Shown here in pieces: positions 1 to 11,519 of a stretch of DNA of 64,000 bases. Source of the DNA: Tribonema minus (Eukaryota; Sar; Xanthophyceae; Tribonematales; Tribonemataceae). The notes beneath the pieces are model-generated. The model was given only the letters and a program-made list of their open reading frames with translations, was not told the DNA's origin and searched no databases. How positions within the stretch are numbered: position 1 is the first letter of the stretch; every line of letters begins with the position of its first letter. The position numbers were made by a program, and so were the translations under genes. Location: assembly GCA_017506865.1 (NCBI GenBank), contig JAFCMP010000530.1:620001-684000 (forward strand). Direction: 5' to 3'.

Positions 1-920
1 ATGCATTTAAGGAAGTTGCCAGAAAATCCGCAGCGGCTATCCCATGCTTGAAATGCTGACAGTTGCTTGTCACTGCGTGTCACTGCAGTCAGTAGTGCTG
101 TGCCCAATCTCAAGATACTTGCAGTTGCAATGATGTTACTGGTGTGCATACCTAAATGCCCAGCTCAAATGGAGACATCATTTGTGAAGTGAGTAACTCT
201 GAGTCCTGAAGTGAGTAACTCTGACTCATGACGTAAGCACTTGACCGTGTCGCCGAACAGCAACCGTTTCCAGAGCATACAGCAAATCAGCTTGCAACGT
301 ACGTGGAGGTGATCTGCTCGTCCTTGGCGCCCTTTGTCGCTGACTTGTGCTGGCCCGCGACACATCCAACGCAGACGACGTGGCCACACTCCTCCGACTC
401 GCTGGGGATCACTGCCAACTGCAGAGCGCCCTGCATCTGGTCCCACGGAGTCAAGCAGGCGTGGCACCTCTCGCTGCCGGGCGCCATCACAGGCACTTGA
501 GGGCCTGCCACGAGCGTGCCCCAGTCGCGCGGGACGTTGCCGTCTGCAGACGCCTCTTCTTCAAGAGCGACGTCCGCTTCGAGGCCGCTGCTGTCTGTCT
601 TGTACCTGGCAGTGTGGTGATCCTGCGCAGCGTGGACATGCTAGAATGCATCAGCGTTTGTGCTCTGCAGTGCGAAACGTCTGCCGCGTTTTCAGCGCGT
701 GTAAGCTGTCCTACAGACGACAACGCACGCAGTACATGCCAGTAGAATGCACGACCAGATGCCATGGTGGCCTTCACAATGACACTCTGTGCGTGGCCAC
801 ACCTACAACCGCGCATGCTACACATGTGGTGATCAAGAAACCTGGTGCTGTGCTGTGGGTGCCCAGGGCCTGAAGCAACTGTGTAACCGGTCAACGCTGC
901 GGCTGTATGCCTCTGAAACA
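1..920. other. No gene recognised (left edge)
   Basis: Moderately GC-rich sequence. The short open frames on both strands overlap each other and show neither family resemblance nor convincing splice-bounded exons. It lies just outside the left arm of the inverted repeat. Confidence 0.5.
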
Positions 921-2739
921 TCACATCAACAGACAGGAGCACCTCAGTGAAGACAGCCTCCAACCGAGCACAGCTACTAACACACGCTGCCGCTGCCGAA
1001 TGTGCACACGCACCAGCAAAGGGCGACACCGTGTTAGGCAATCTTCACCAGGCCATTTGTCAAGCACATGATACAGCAGAAAAGTCACATACTGGGGCTG
1101 CTGCTGCCTCAACACTACACACTCTGCCAACTCTAAGCACTGTGGCAATGTGCTCATGCCCACCTCCTCTGCGTTGCGCCTGTTGGAGGTGCCGCTGTTG
1201 CGCTCCTTGCTGTTTTTAATGCGCTCCGCTTCATCCAGCTGTCGAACCAGTTCATCTATGTCGACATCGTCGTCGACGGCGGCGGCGGTGCTGCCGCGGC
1301 CGCGTGCGCCATTGGCATCGGAGTGGCGATGCCCCTGCCCGCTGCTGCCGCCACTGCTGCTGCCGCTGTTGCTGCCGCGCCGCGCCGCAGACTGCGTTGA
1401 TGCTGCCGCTGCGGCAGCGGGGGGCGCCTGCGCCGCAGCAGACTCAAGGCCGGATGCCGTTGAGTCAGAGTCCGAGTCTGACTCTGAGTCGATCAGCGCG
1501 GCGGCGCGCATGAGGCTCCATTCCGCTGGCAGCAGCGGCGGGCGGCTGCCGCGGCGCGTGAGCGCTGGCCTTGCTGGGCGAAGACCCCCAGCCGCAGCGG
1601 GGAGAGGGGCGCGCGACCTCCCTCCACTCCTCTTCGCGCGGCTCCGCGAGCATGCTGCCGTTGGGCCAAGCCACCCGCCAGGCGACCGCGTCGCTGCCGT
1701 TGGTGACTCAAAGCCGCCGCCGCCGAAGTGCGCAGCGCTGAAGCGCCAGTCGTCAGCTGCTGCCGCAGGTTGCTGTTGAAGTGGGCTGATAGCAGGTGCG
1801 GCAAAGCCAGGGGCGAAGGTACCGTCGTCCATTGCGTTATCGCAAGCCGAGGCAATGCCCCAAGAGCTGTCGTAAGCCGACGTGGCGGCGCTGCAGGGCA
1901 CAAACTCAGACGCCGCTGCTGCTGTTGCTGCTGCTGCTGCCGTGTTGGCGCTCTTGGCGTCGAATGATGCAGCCTGCTCCTTCTTCTTCGTGTGGCCGCG
2001 CTTGCCCGTCGTGTCAGTGGCGATGCTGGCTGCAGCAGACAGGTCCATGCGGGGCAGATAGGCGCGGTGCTACCCAGACGCAATCACCTCCGCCGTTTCT
2101 CCAGGCCAGAGAAGTGCTAGGTCGTCGGCAGTAGCACCAGCGGGCGTGTCGATGGAGAAGGTCGGGGCACTGGAAGCAGCTTTGGCACCGGCGGCAGCAG
2201 CGGTGACGGCGGATGCAGCAGCAGCAGGAACGCTCCAAGTGCCGTGCTCGGCAACCGTAGAATCGTTTACAGCCGCATCTGCTGTCGCGGCACTGCCGCC
2301 ACCGCCGCCGCGCTTCTTCTTCCTTTTGTTCTTCTTGCCGTCACCTGTCTCTGCAGTGTCTCCTGCGGCAGGTGCGCCCTCGGCATGTGCGGTGGCGTCG
2401 TCGGAGGCGACGACAGCGGCGGCGGGAGGGGCGGCGCCAGCGGCAGCGGCAGCAGCGGCGGCGGCGGCGGCGACGGCGGCTTCAGGCGCCGGTGCTGGCG
2501 CACTGAGAATGCTGTCGGGAAACGCAGGAGCCGTCGCTGCTGCTGCTGCCACTGGTACTGCTGGTGACGATGAGCTCGGTGGTGCTGCAGCAGAGGGCGC
2601 CTCTGCTGCGCTAGCGGCAGGCTCTGGTACGGCTGACGGTGCCACTTCAGAATCGGCGCTGCAAATACAGCACGGTGGTGAGAGGCAAACGAGTGTGTTG
2701 GCTGAGTTTACCTTCACAGTGCAGATCACAAGGGGGCGG

Positions 2740-2766
2740 TTGTGTGTGTTTGTGTGCGTGTGTGCG

Positions 2767-2806
<40 letters not shown>
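2740..2806. repeat. GT/CA microsatellite before the last-exon acceptor
   Basis: Long (TG)n tract, which is (CA)n on the coding minus strand. It lies within about 30-95 nt upstream of the candidate acceptor of the last exon of the anchored-protein gene. The right-arm copy keeps a shorter CA run at 61,681-61,692 in the same place. Confidence 0.9.
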
Positions 2807-2808
<2 letters not shown>

Positions 2809-3009
2809 AAAAGCACAACACAAAAATCACACCCAAGACTTTGTATGGACACCTTCCTCGGGCAAGTAAACTAGAGGTCATGCACATGCTAAAAGGCAAG
2901 ATTTTGACGATTTGAGATGTATGGCGTGTCACACTGTGCTGCAAAGTAGTCAAGGCACTAGAACGCCAGTTGAAGTAAGGCACATACACCTGTTCATCTC
3001 ATCCCATTT

Positions 3010-4800
3010 TTAAAAATGTGAAGTCAGGTTCAGTCCTCTCAAGACATGGTGTGCAGTGCCTCTTGCTGTCCATTGCATGGCGGTGGTGATGAGCAAATAT
3101 GACGAGAGGACGAGCGCTGCTCAAGGTGCACACTGCAGAGGAAAAGGCCGCAAAACATAGATGGCTCTGATGCGAAGAACGCCGCACTTCACGTCTTGCA
3201 GACTACTCAATTGACAAGTTGGTGCACATTCTGCACTAGTAGCATGAAGTCAACATGAAACATGACGCCTATCCACAAGCAGTGTATACGAGGGGCAGGC
3301 GCATGGAATAGAATGTGAGGGTTTTGCAGAGAGACTTGGGGAAGCAGGAGCGTAGAGCCATCATTTGTTGATTCGCGCAGGCCAATAACACAAGGAATGC
3401 ACATGCATCAGAGCCCTAGCTGGTAGGCAACACAGAAAGCCCAATTGCCGTACACTTTGTTGCGCTGCGAGGGTTAGGGTCAGGTGACAGAGGGGGGAGG
3501 GGGCATGGGGCAGAGACTGGCGTTTTCCTAGGTGGTAAAACTGCCCGCTAGCCTGGACACCATCGTCTACACCAGCAACACAAAAATACATTATTGCTAT
3601 ATGAACAACAACACCCTCAGGCTTGTGTTGCAAGGTTGACGCTCTACAATGACGAAGGAGCAATTTCATGCCTTGCAGGTGCAAAAGCTTGCAACGCTGT
3701 GTATGGCAAGCTAATGCCTGACACGAACACTCACCCAGTGTTGCCATCGAGCCCAAAGATGCCGTCCAGCCCCAACAACCAAGGCGTGAAGAAGCAGGGG
3801 TCTTCGTCTTCGGCCTACAACAGGCACAAGACAACTGTATGAGTTGCTGCGCTGTTGTCATGAGACCCACACTCGTGCAAGCATGTGCCACGTCTTCTTT
3901 TAGATGCGCATTGTTCAATCATGCATCCATTGTCCAGGGTGTCAGCCATGCATTGAACTGTCTGTATTTTCGAGTGTATGGCAAGAGTACTTGGTGAAGT
4001 GGCTGCACAAGGGGAACGCGGCTCCGCTCTTGCGAGTCGGCTTGCTGTTTATACAAGATCTCGATAAATTCCAAGCTATATTATGCCACAGTACGCGCTT
4101 TCACGGTCATGTGATGTGTGTGAGTCAAGTGATCGTTCATGCAGCCAGCTATCCTTGAACACTGCATCATTGAGTAGCGATGCTGTTCTGCTGCGCAGAA
4201 CTGCCGCTGCCAGGCATGTAAGGATGATACTGTCAACACTTGCGGAGGTTAGGAGCAGACCACCATTACACAGGGCTCCCATGTACATCAACACCTGAGC
4301 CAGATTAAAAACTTCAACACTTCATGAGAGGCACTGAGAAGTTTCAAAGCGGTTCATGTGTGTTTGGCTGTGCTTTGGCTTGGATTGTTTTGCAGCGAGG
4401 TCGCGTATGCGAGGTCTCGTCGCTGAGCATCAGAAAATACACTATGAAAACAAAAGAACTGGTAGAACCGTGAACGTTTACGTGCAATAACTTCAACGCG
4501 GAGAATAATGCCCACCCAGCTCCCGGGCTGAGGCGATTGAGTTCTCCTGAAACTGAATGAAGCATGCACTGCAGCAGCCATGCAGCGATCATCTGCTTCT
4601 CCAAGAAGATGACAGCACTGCAGCGGCTGCAAAGGAACGGTGCGCGGCGGTACCGCTGCCTGAGCTTGTCCCGAGCCCTTATGCCGTTCAAAAGGAAGAT
4701 CAACGTACTTCAAACGTGTGCCAAGGGCTCTCATGGCCGCATGACATGTCTCAGTAAAGTGGCTTTTTGTGCGGCGCGTTAGCTTGAAGCATCCAAGCAC
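3010..4800. repeat. Tandem-duplicated block, copy 1
   Basis: Diverged direct duplicate of about 5,330-6,590. Shared stretches include the CATTGCATGGCGGTGGTGAT segment near 3073 and 5394, the GAGGGTTAGGGTCAGGT segment near 3469 and 5790, a complete extra copy of exon 3, and the terminal GCGTTAGCTTGAAGC segment near 4777 and 6560. The right arm has only one equivalent unit (about 58,130-60,000), so the duplication probably followed the inverted duplication. Confidence 0.8.
3735..3814 (-). other. Duplicate exon 3 with intact splice sites
   Basis: On the minus strand this 80-nt segment is preceded by a TAG acceptor and followed by GTGAGT. It enters in phase 0 and leaves in phase 2, exactly like exon 3 at 6129-6053. 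It encodes a variant with LDGIFGLDGNTG in place of LDGIIGLDGSIG. Because the exon is phase-asymmetric, both copies cannot be joined in series without a frameshift, so they could act only as alternatives. No second exon 4 is seen below it. Confidence 0.65.
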
Positions 4801-5142
4801 TGCTGATGCAGTGGCATCTGCGTGGCACAGGCCAGACAAATGCTTCCATGTGCCGATTGTCATTGGCAAGTGTTCCCCAACTGCAACTTCCATCTTGCCC
4901 ATGCAGGCATAGTTTGAACGATTGCCTTTTTCAACTTTGAAGTACAGGCACAAAGGTGCTTCAATGTCAACTTCAACTGAGTGCACCAGCCTGACACAGA
5001 ACGCCCGTGTGCGCACTGGTGTACAAACGCTTTCTCACCTGCAGTTCATCCTCTGATGTGCTGAAGGACACCCATCCATCCCACTCCATCTTGTCCTCAT
5101 GCCTGTCCACAAGAGGAGAGAGAAGCCGGTCAGTACCAAATT

Positions 5143-5310
5143 GAAGTAGCGGTCAGGACTTCAGGAAGCGGGCCATGAACCCCCGAGGCGTAACGCCAGC
5201 TGAAGCGATGCACATAGAAGTACAACTGAGCGACCAAGCTGAAGTAGCAGGAAGGGCTCCAGGAACTGCGCACCATGAACCCCCGAGATGATGCTCCGAT
5301 TGAAGCAAGG
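5143..5310. repeat. Tandem pair of about 110-115 bp units
   Basis: Two diverged units share TTGAAGTAGC, a CAGGA(A/C) stretch, CCATGAACCCCCGAG and a terminal GAAGC(G/A)A block. The same pair, reversed, is present at about 60,063-60,250 in the right arm, so it predates the arm duplication. Confidence 0.7.
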
Positions 5311-5329
5311 CACATCAACTGTGTATTCC

Positions 5330-6590
5330 AATTCTGATGCGAAGTCAAGTTCAGTCCCCTCAAGACATGATGTGCAGTGCCGTTTGAAGTCCATTGCATG
5401 GCGGTGGTGATGATGGAAACAGAGGCAGAGAGCGAGCGTGCTGCTCAAAGTGCACACTGCAGACGGAAAGGCCGCAAAACACAGATGGCTCTGCTACATG
5501 TTATGTTGACACGAAAAAAGCAGCACTTCACGTCGTGCAGACTACTCGATCGGCAAGTCGGCACACAGCCCTGTGCAAGTACCATATGTCAACATAAACA
5601 TGATGACTATCTAAAGCTGTGTATGTATACGGTGAGTGTAAGGATTTGTGGAGAGACTTGGGGTGAAGCAGCAGTGTAGAGCCATCATTTGTTGATTGGC
5701 GTAGGCCAACAACACAAGGAATGCACATGCATCAGAGTCCTAGCTGGTAGGCAACACAGAACGCCCAATGGACGCACGCTTTGTTGCGCTGCGAGGGTTA
5801 GGGTCAGGTAGGGGGGGGGGGGGGGGGGGAGAGCATAGGCATTCCCCCAGGTGGTAAAACTGCCCGCTAGCCTGGACACCATCGCCTACACCAGCAACAC
5901 ACCAATACATTATTGGTTTGCGTACAACAACATCCTCAGGCTTGTGCTGCAACATTGATGCTTTAGGATGTGAAAGAAGTAATGTCAGGCCTTGTACGTG
6001 CAAAAGGTGACAATGCTGTGTATGACACCAAATGCCTGACACGAATACTTACCCAATGCTGCCATCAAGCCCAATGATGCCGTCCAGCTTGAACAGCCAA
6101 GGGTTGAAGCAGGGGTCTTCATCGTCGGCCTGCAACAAGCACAAGTCAGCTGTATGAGTTGCTGTGCTGTTGTCATTGGACCCACACAAATCCAGGTTGC
6201 CGCGCTGATTCCAAGATGGAGAACAGGCGGTGCACGTACCATGCATTTTGCTGTGCATTGTTACAATCATGCATTAATTGCCCAATTTTTCAAGTATAAA
6301 TACAACTACGGTAACTGCATAAAAACCATGCTCTGCAGCAGTCACACAGCCATTATCTGCATCTTCAAATGGTTGACAGCAGCACTCACAGAGTGGCTGC
6401 GCTGCAACGGCTGCAACGGAACAGTGCACAGCGGTGGCGCAGCCTCCGCTTGTCGCAAGTGCGCTTGCCATTCAAATGGAAGATCAACGTCCTTCAAAGT
6501 GTGCTCAGGGCCCTTGTGGTCGCATGACATGTCTCAGTCAAGTGGCATTTCGCGAGGCGCGTTAGCTTGAAGCTACGCTCTGTCAAACAG
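5330..6590. repeat. Tandem-duplicated block, copy 2
   Basis: Partner of 3,010-4,800, shortened relative to it by loss of the segment equivalent to about 3,900-4,560. It contains exon 3 of the anchored-protein gene (6129-6053, minus). An uninterrupted run of about 18-20 G at about 5,812-5,829 interrupts the shared sequence. Confidence 0.75.
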
Positions 6591-8220
6591 GCCATGATAC
6601 TGCTAATGTTGACGCTGCTTCTAAGTAGTATCTCACCGGAAGCGCTGGTCCCGCAGACTCGGCGTGCGTCGGCTGCGCGTGCGCCGGCGACTGAGGAGCG
6701 CGGCCGCGTTCGCTGGCGGCAGATGCGGGTGGCGTGATCTCCCGGGCCTCATCGCTGTCTGCACCAGTGGCCGTCACATCCACCCGTGCTGCCGACCGTC
6801 GCTCGCTGACGTGCTCGGCGGCGGTGACGGCGACGGCGGCGGCGGCAGCAGCGGAGCCGTCCGTGTTGAAGTTCGTTGCCGCCACGTCGCGCTCCGCGTC
6901 TTCTGCACTGGCAGGAGCCATGTCCGCTGCTGCTACACCGGCAGTGGCAGACGAGCTTGTGGCACTCACGTCAGCGGATGAATTGCCAGCCGTTGCTGCG
7001 ACGTCACTGCCCTGTGCAGCAGTGCGCGCGCCCGCCGCCACCGCCGCGGCCTCCGCTGCCCTGCTGATGCTATTCATGGCGCCGGAGGCCATCGGTGCTG
7101 CCGCGTCCACCGTAGCTGCTGCAGCAGTGCGGCGCTGAGCCTGACGCTGATCAGCGCTCACGCTTCCGCTGGTCACAGCGGCAATTGCGCTCCGCGCGAC
7201 GCCGCGGCACCTCAGGTTGGAGGCTGCGGCGCTTGCGAGCACTGCCGCGGCCGACGCCTGCACATCGGCAAACAGTGTATAGATCGCTGTCTAAGAGGTG
7301 GGTTGTGCGCTGCAGTGGTGCGCACATGAGCTTGGTGGTCATGACCCTGGAGCGTCAGGTTGACCATGTGTGCAAGCACTAAAAGTTTCAACGAATAAAA
7401 AAGCAACATTCTCTACTCTACTTCAAGTGGCCGTAAGCTTGTCAAGCACTTGATACACTTCTCAGCTTGTGTGTTTGGTTTCATGTCTGCTTGGCCTCAC
7501 AAACTTCAACTCAGTGCATTGATACTGCAGTTTCACCTACGAGCTGCCGTGCATTTGCCGCTCTGCAACAGCAGCTGAGCATCTGTGCGAGGGCGCGCTG
7601 CCTTGACTTGAAGTTCCATCGCAGCAAACTGTGATGCCGCCAGGCGTATTGAAAACACAACGACCAGCTATGAAACTAGTGGGACTAGTCACATGTCCAT
7701 CAACTTCAACTTGTGGTGCGCAGCACTCACCCAGCTGCCGCGCGCCGCACAGGCAAGGCAGTTTGACAGCGCCACCGCTGCAGGCACACATCGATCGTCG
7801 GCACTTTCAAAACAATGGCAGTACCGTCGCACTCACCGTGCGACTGCGCTGCTGCGACCCCACGTGCAGCGGTGCGGAAGCCTCCATTCCCCGCACAGCG
7901 CGTCCATTGCCGCTGCGAGTACCTGCCATACGCCGTCGAGCACTCTTGCGACAGCGGTGCCTGGGCGAAGGCGCGGAGTCATCACCAGAGTCGCTCCCAC
8001 TGTCGCCAGCATCGCTGCTGCTGCCGGGCGAGCTCGCGGCGCTGCTGCTGCTGCGGCGCCGGCTGCGGTTGCGATTGCGCGCCGGAGAGCCCTGAGGAGT
8101 GGTGGGCGGGCTGGTGCGCCTGCGGCGGCGCGCGCGCAGAAAGCGCAGCCCTAGGAAGGTGACGCTTATGGCCACAAACGCCAGAGCCACCGTGCGGCCC
8201 TGACATCCGGCGGCAGTCAT

Positions 8221-10654
8221 GGCGCTGTGGCGAGCGCTGCTGCGGTGCGCGGGAGAAAAGAGCGATGGACGGCGCTGTTTAGATATTGCAGAACTTTGAA
8301 GTTCCAGGGCTCACACCTGAGATACTGTGCAGCTTGTCGTTGAGATCACGAGATACTGGATAAGATGAATGGCCAGGGTGGGTAGCAACGCGTGCAGAGG
8401 AAGCTGGGTGGCCGCAGTGATCACTTTTCGTGGTGATGCCTACTATTGCATAGGTATGCGGCACTTCAGCATCAGGCGCAAACACATGCATTCCAGCTGT
8501 CAGGTTCCACCAACACGGCGTTCAGTGCACTAGGTACTGCGGCAATACAACCATGACCAACAGAGAGACAACCTGATGACACAGCAGCGTGGATACCTCT
8601 GTCGTGACGCGCCACAGCGGAGTGCATGCACAGGCGCCTGCTATCCCATGACGCATAGTGCTTGTGCTATGCAGATGATCAGACTACTGCATTTCAGTAG
8701 CTGCAGCCAACACGCATGCCAACCAATACTGTGTAGGCGTCGGCTTGCTCTACACACAGATGTGCCACATGCCAGCATGTATCCATTGGTTGAACTACCA
8801 GAGAGCAATACCACCAACAACAACAAGCAAGTACGCACCTCTGGCGCTGAGCTTATGCACAGTCCAGGCCAAAGATCCCAGCGTCCAATGCGCCTTCCAC
8901 GTCCCTGTGGCCAAGGGCCAGCACTGTCCCCAAAGTTCCTCCTCCTGTGTCCTGTTGGCTCTGCTTGTCTTCTGTGTGTTGCTGCCAGAGGCAAGAGGCA
9001 AGAGGCAAGAGAATGGCTCAACCTTGGCCATGACTCAATTGCTTGATGGGGCAATGGGCCTTTGGTCTCAGGCCAAGCACCTTTTGATCTGGCTGCACAC
9101 TCTATAGAACCACTTGTCGGCTCGCTAGCGAAGTTCACGATGGCTGCCTTTTGGCGAGCTGGCACACTGCCCTCCCAGTATTCCTACTTGCATAGCAGAT
9201 TCGGGCTGTACAGGCTCAGAAAGGTCAAGCGACAGTGCACAACAGTGCCTCTGTGAAGATAAAGCCAACGCGTTGAGCGGCTGATCTCAGACGCCCGAGA
9301 CTTGTCGCCAAAAAACAGCACATCGCAGTTGTGCGATACCCTCTGGCAAGTACCGTTCCTACCTAGCATATGCCTGGCGAGGTACTGCGCTCCAGGCTCA
9401 TGGCGCAGCTCCCTCCACTCTCCCTCTCCCGCCCTTCTCAGCCGCAGCACGTCGCCTCTCTCTTTGCTCTGCCTCGGCATTTAGTAACGGCTGACTAAAC
9501 GCGATCAGTTCCGTCCAGGGGAGGCGACGCTCCACACTCACGACGTGAGCTGCGTGAGTGCCCAAGTGCTGGCATCTACAGCTTGAAGGTTGCATCGGGA
9601 GGGCAGAGGCCATGCCGCGATGCACTGCGATCTTCACTGACGCGATGGAACCTGTGCATGCTTGCCAGGTGGCTGCATCGGTCTGACCCAGTGTTTGTAT
9701 GCACACTCCCAAATGATTGCAGGCCTAGAAGAGGCTTGGCTGGCAGCTGCAGGGCGCAGGTACTGTCGTGCATGGCCTTGCGACAGGGCAGGAATGCCTC
9801 TCATGCATCTCATGTTGAACTCGCCCGTGTGTTGGCCAAGAGAGACAGGCTGAGCTTGAGGCAAACCTGTCGAGGGGTGTGCACGCTGCAGCAGGTGGTG
9901 GCTGCTGCTCGCATGACTCGCCCTCGTCCGCGTGAGCTACCTGGAGAGAGAGCTCTCGAGAGGCAAGTACGTGGAGGCAGGTCAGGAAGTTGCCTCAGCG
10001 CGGGAAACCTGAACTGCACTTGCGGAGTTCCAGAGGAGCTGGAGGCATGGAGTTGCTGCGGGCTGCGAACGCGATTGCAGAAAAGCATACAGCATCAGCT
10101 TTGCAATAGTCAGGTACAGGCCGACAGCCCCTTTTCATAGTTCATGATCAATTCAATCTGCTCATTTTTCCTCAGCAGATCAATCATGCTTGAGCCTTCA
10201 TCATGAAGCTGTATCTGGCAGCTGCATCATCACTATCATTTCCAGTTGACTATAGCACCATCCATTAGCTGATGAATGAGCTCTGGTCAGATATCCAACA
10301 GGGCTTGTTTCCATTCAGAGCTGCCACTCTGCCAGTAGAGGCGACAGCCAGTACAAGTGGCATTTTATGCGTTTGACACAATGGTCAATGACCTCGCAAG
10401 CTCAACATTCTGCAAGCACAGCAAGGCACAAATCATACCGCAACACAGCTGCTGTGCCAGCCAAGAACCTTGATCACATGAGTCATTGTGTGCAGCAGGA
10501 GTCAGAAGACGTCTGTGCCACCCGTGGAGATGATGCGATTGCTGATAGCCGCAAGAAAAGTCTAAACCGCATGATGCTTGTCTTGCAAATGAGAACATTC
10601 ATTGAGGTCAGCAAGTGCTAGCTTCCCAACTTCTCTCTGTAGAGCTGCACATCT
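8221..10654. other. Inverted-repeat segment without a secure gene
   Basis: Homologous to about 54,020-56,458 in reverse. It contains a short GGCAAGA tandem near 8,993-9,010. On the minus strand at about 10,060-9,870 a segment encodes VQFRFPALRQLP followed by Arg/Ser-rich sequence and is conserved in frame with the right arm (about 54,600-54,800). That could mark an exon, but I cannot define its ends. Confidence 0.45.
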
Positions 10655-10963
10655 TCAACTGTTGCACACGTAACTTCGTCTGGCGCTGTTGCTGAACTCG
10701 CAGGCTGTCATGGTGACACATTCTGCCATGCACACTTGTTCAGGCCAGACGTTACCAGACTTGTACGCACACAAAATCAGCTGCATAACAGACTCCATCT
10801 GCACGCAGTGAAAGCACCGGTGACGGCTGCGGTGCTGCTCGCTGCTTGCCGGACATTTGCAATGCGCCAACTGCGCACAGCGCTCTGTGATGGCATGGAC
10901 AATAGCGAACACAGCGGCGGCTACGGCGACGCCAGCAGCAAATGATGGCGTGGAGCTGCTCAT
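10655..10963 (-). CDS. Small hypothetical protein with N-terminal hydrophobic segment
   Basis: Possible 102-residue protein beginning MSSSTPSFAAGVAVAAAVFA, that is, a hydrophobic stretch within the first 25 residues and then a Cys/His-containing segment (CAQLAHCKC). The first 45 residues are conserved in the reverse-oriented right-arm copy at 53671, with several synonymous differences, which argues for coding. After that the copies diverge in frame. No known family is recognised. It could be the first exon of a longer gene. Confidence 0.35.
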   Translation of the reverse strand: MSSSTPSFAAGVAVAAAVFAIVHAITERCAQLAHCKCPASSEQHRSRHRCFHCVQMESVMQLILCAYKSGNVWPEQVCMAECVTMTACEFSNSARRSYVCNS

Positions 10964-11519
10964 CACGCTCTCATGGCTGCTACGCGCTGCACGTGGTGAT
11001 GTCGTGATGTGGAGCAGCGGAGGCAGCGACGCTGTAACCGATGACCATGTCCGTAGCAGCAACGGTGGTATCGGGCAATGTGCAGCAGCGGAGGCAGCGA
11101 CGCTGGTAGCGATGGCCATGTGTAACAGCAATAGTGGCAGAGGCGTTCCACCCTGGAATGGGCGATCAGGCAGGGCACCGACGCTGAAGCAAATGCAAAG
11201 AGAGGCCGCAGCAAATGCAAAGAGAGGCTGCTGAGTGGCGGCAGTGGGCGAGGCCTTAAGGTGTCTGAGTCGCCGTGCCCTGCCGAGGGGGCAGCTGCGT
11301 GCTGACCATTGAAACTCCACAAGCGTTGCGCGCGCTGCTGCCGCCAAGGGTGGCAGTAGCTGATGCTATGTGTTCAGGGCTATGGGCTGATGCTGTTGCC
11401 GCCGCACGGCATTGTGATGGAGACACCACACAGATGATGGTGCACGCTGCAGGTTCTCCTGGTCAGCGCCTGCTATGCTGAGCGGTTGTGCCACTGTCAT
11501 GGATGCATGGCACGCTTCC

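Larger units (their letters stand above)
921..8220 (-). pseudogene. Five-exon N-terminally anchored low-complexity protein, left paralog with premature stop
   Basis: Function unknown. Exons on the minus strand: 8220-7837 (phase 0), 7257-6637 (phase 0), 6129-6053 (77 nt, ends phase 2), 5102-5039 (64 nt, ends phase 0) and a large last exon from 2711 (or 2658) to a stop at 921. Exon 1 starts MTAAGCQGRT, has one hydrophobic segment at about residues 10-25, then a run of Arg and a Ser/Gly/Asp-rich stretch. Exon 2 is Ala-rich. Exons 3 and 4 encode the conserved motifs LDGIIGLDGSIG and HEDKMEWDGW. The last exon has poly-Ala and a Lys/Arg-rich block. Against the paralog at 56459-63285, a TGG codon is TAG at 2072-2070. 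A 1-nt loss near 1666 is matched by a 1-nt gain near 1523, so about 50 residues are read in another frame. The product would end near residue 595. It could be a decaying copy or a genuinely shorter form. Confidence 0.6.

Noticed and set aside
2244..2874. Plus-strand frames opposite the anchored-protein last exon
   Set aside because: Ala/Gly-rich mirror of the minus-strand poly-Ala coding. The right-arm paralog and splice signals support the minus strand.
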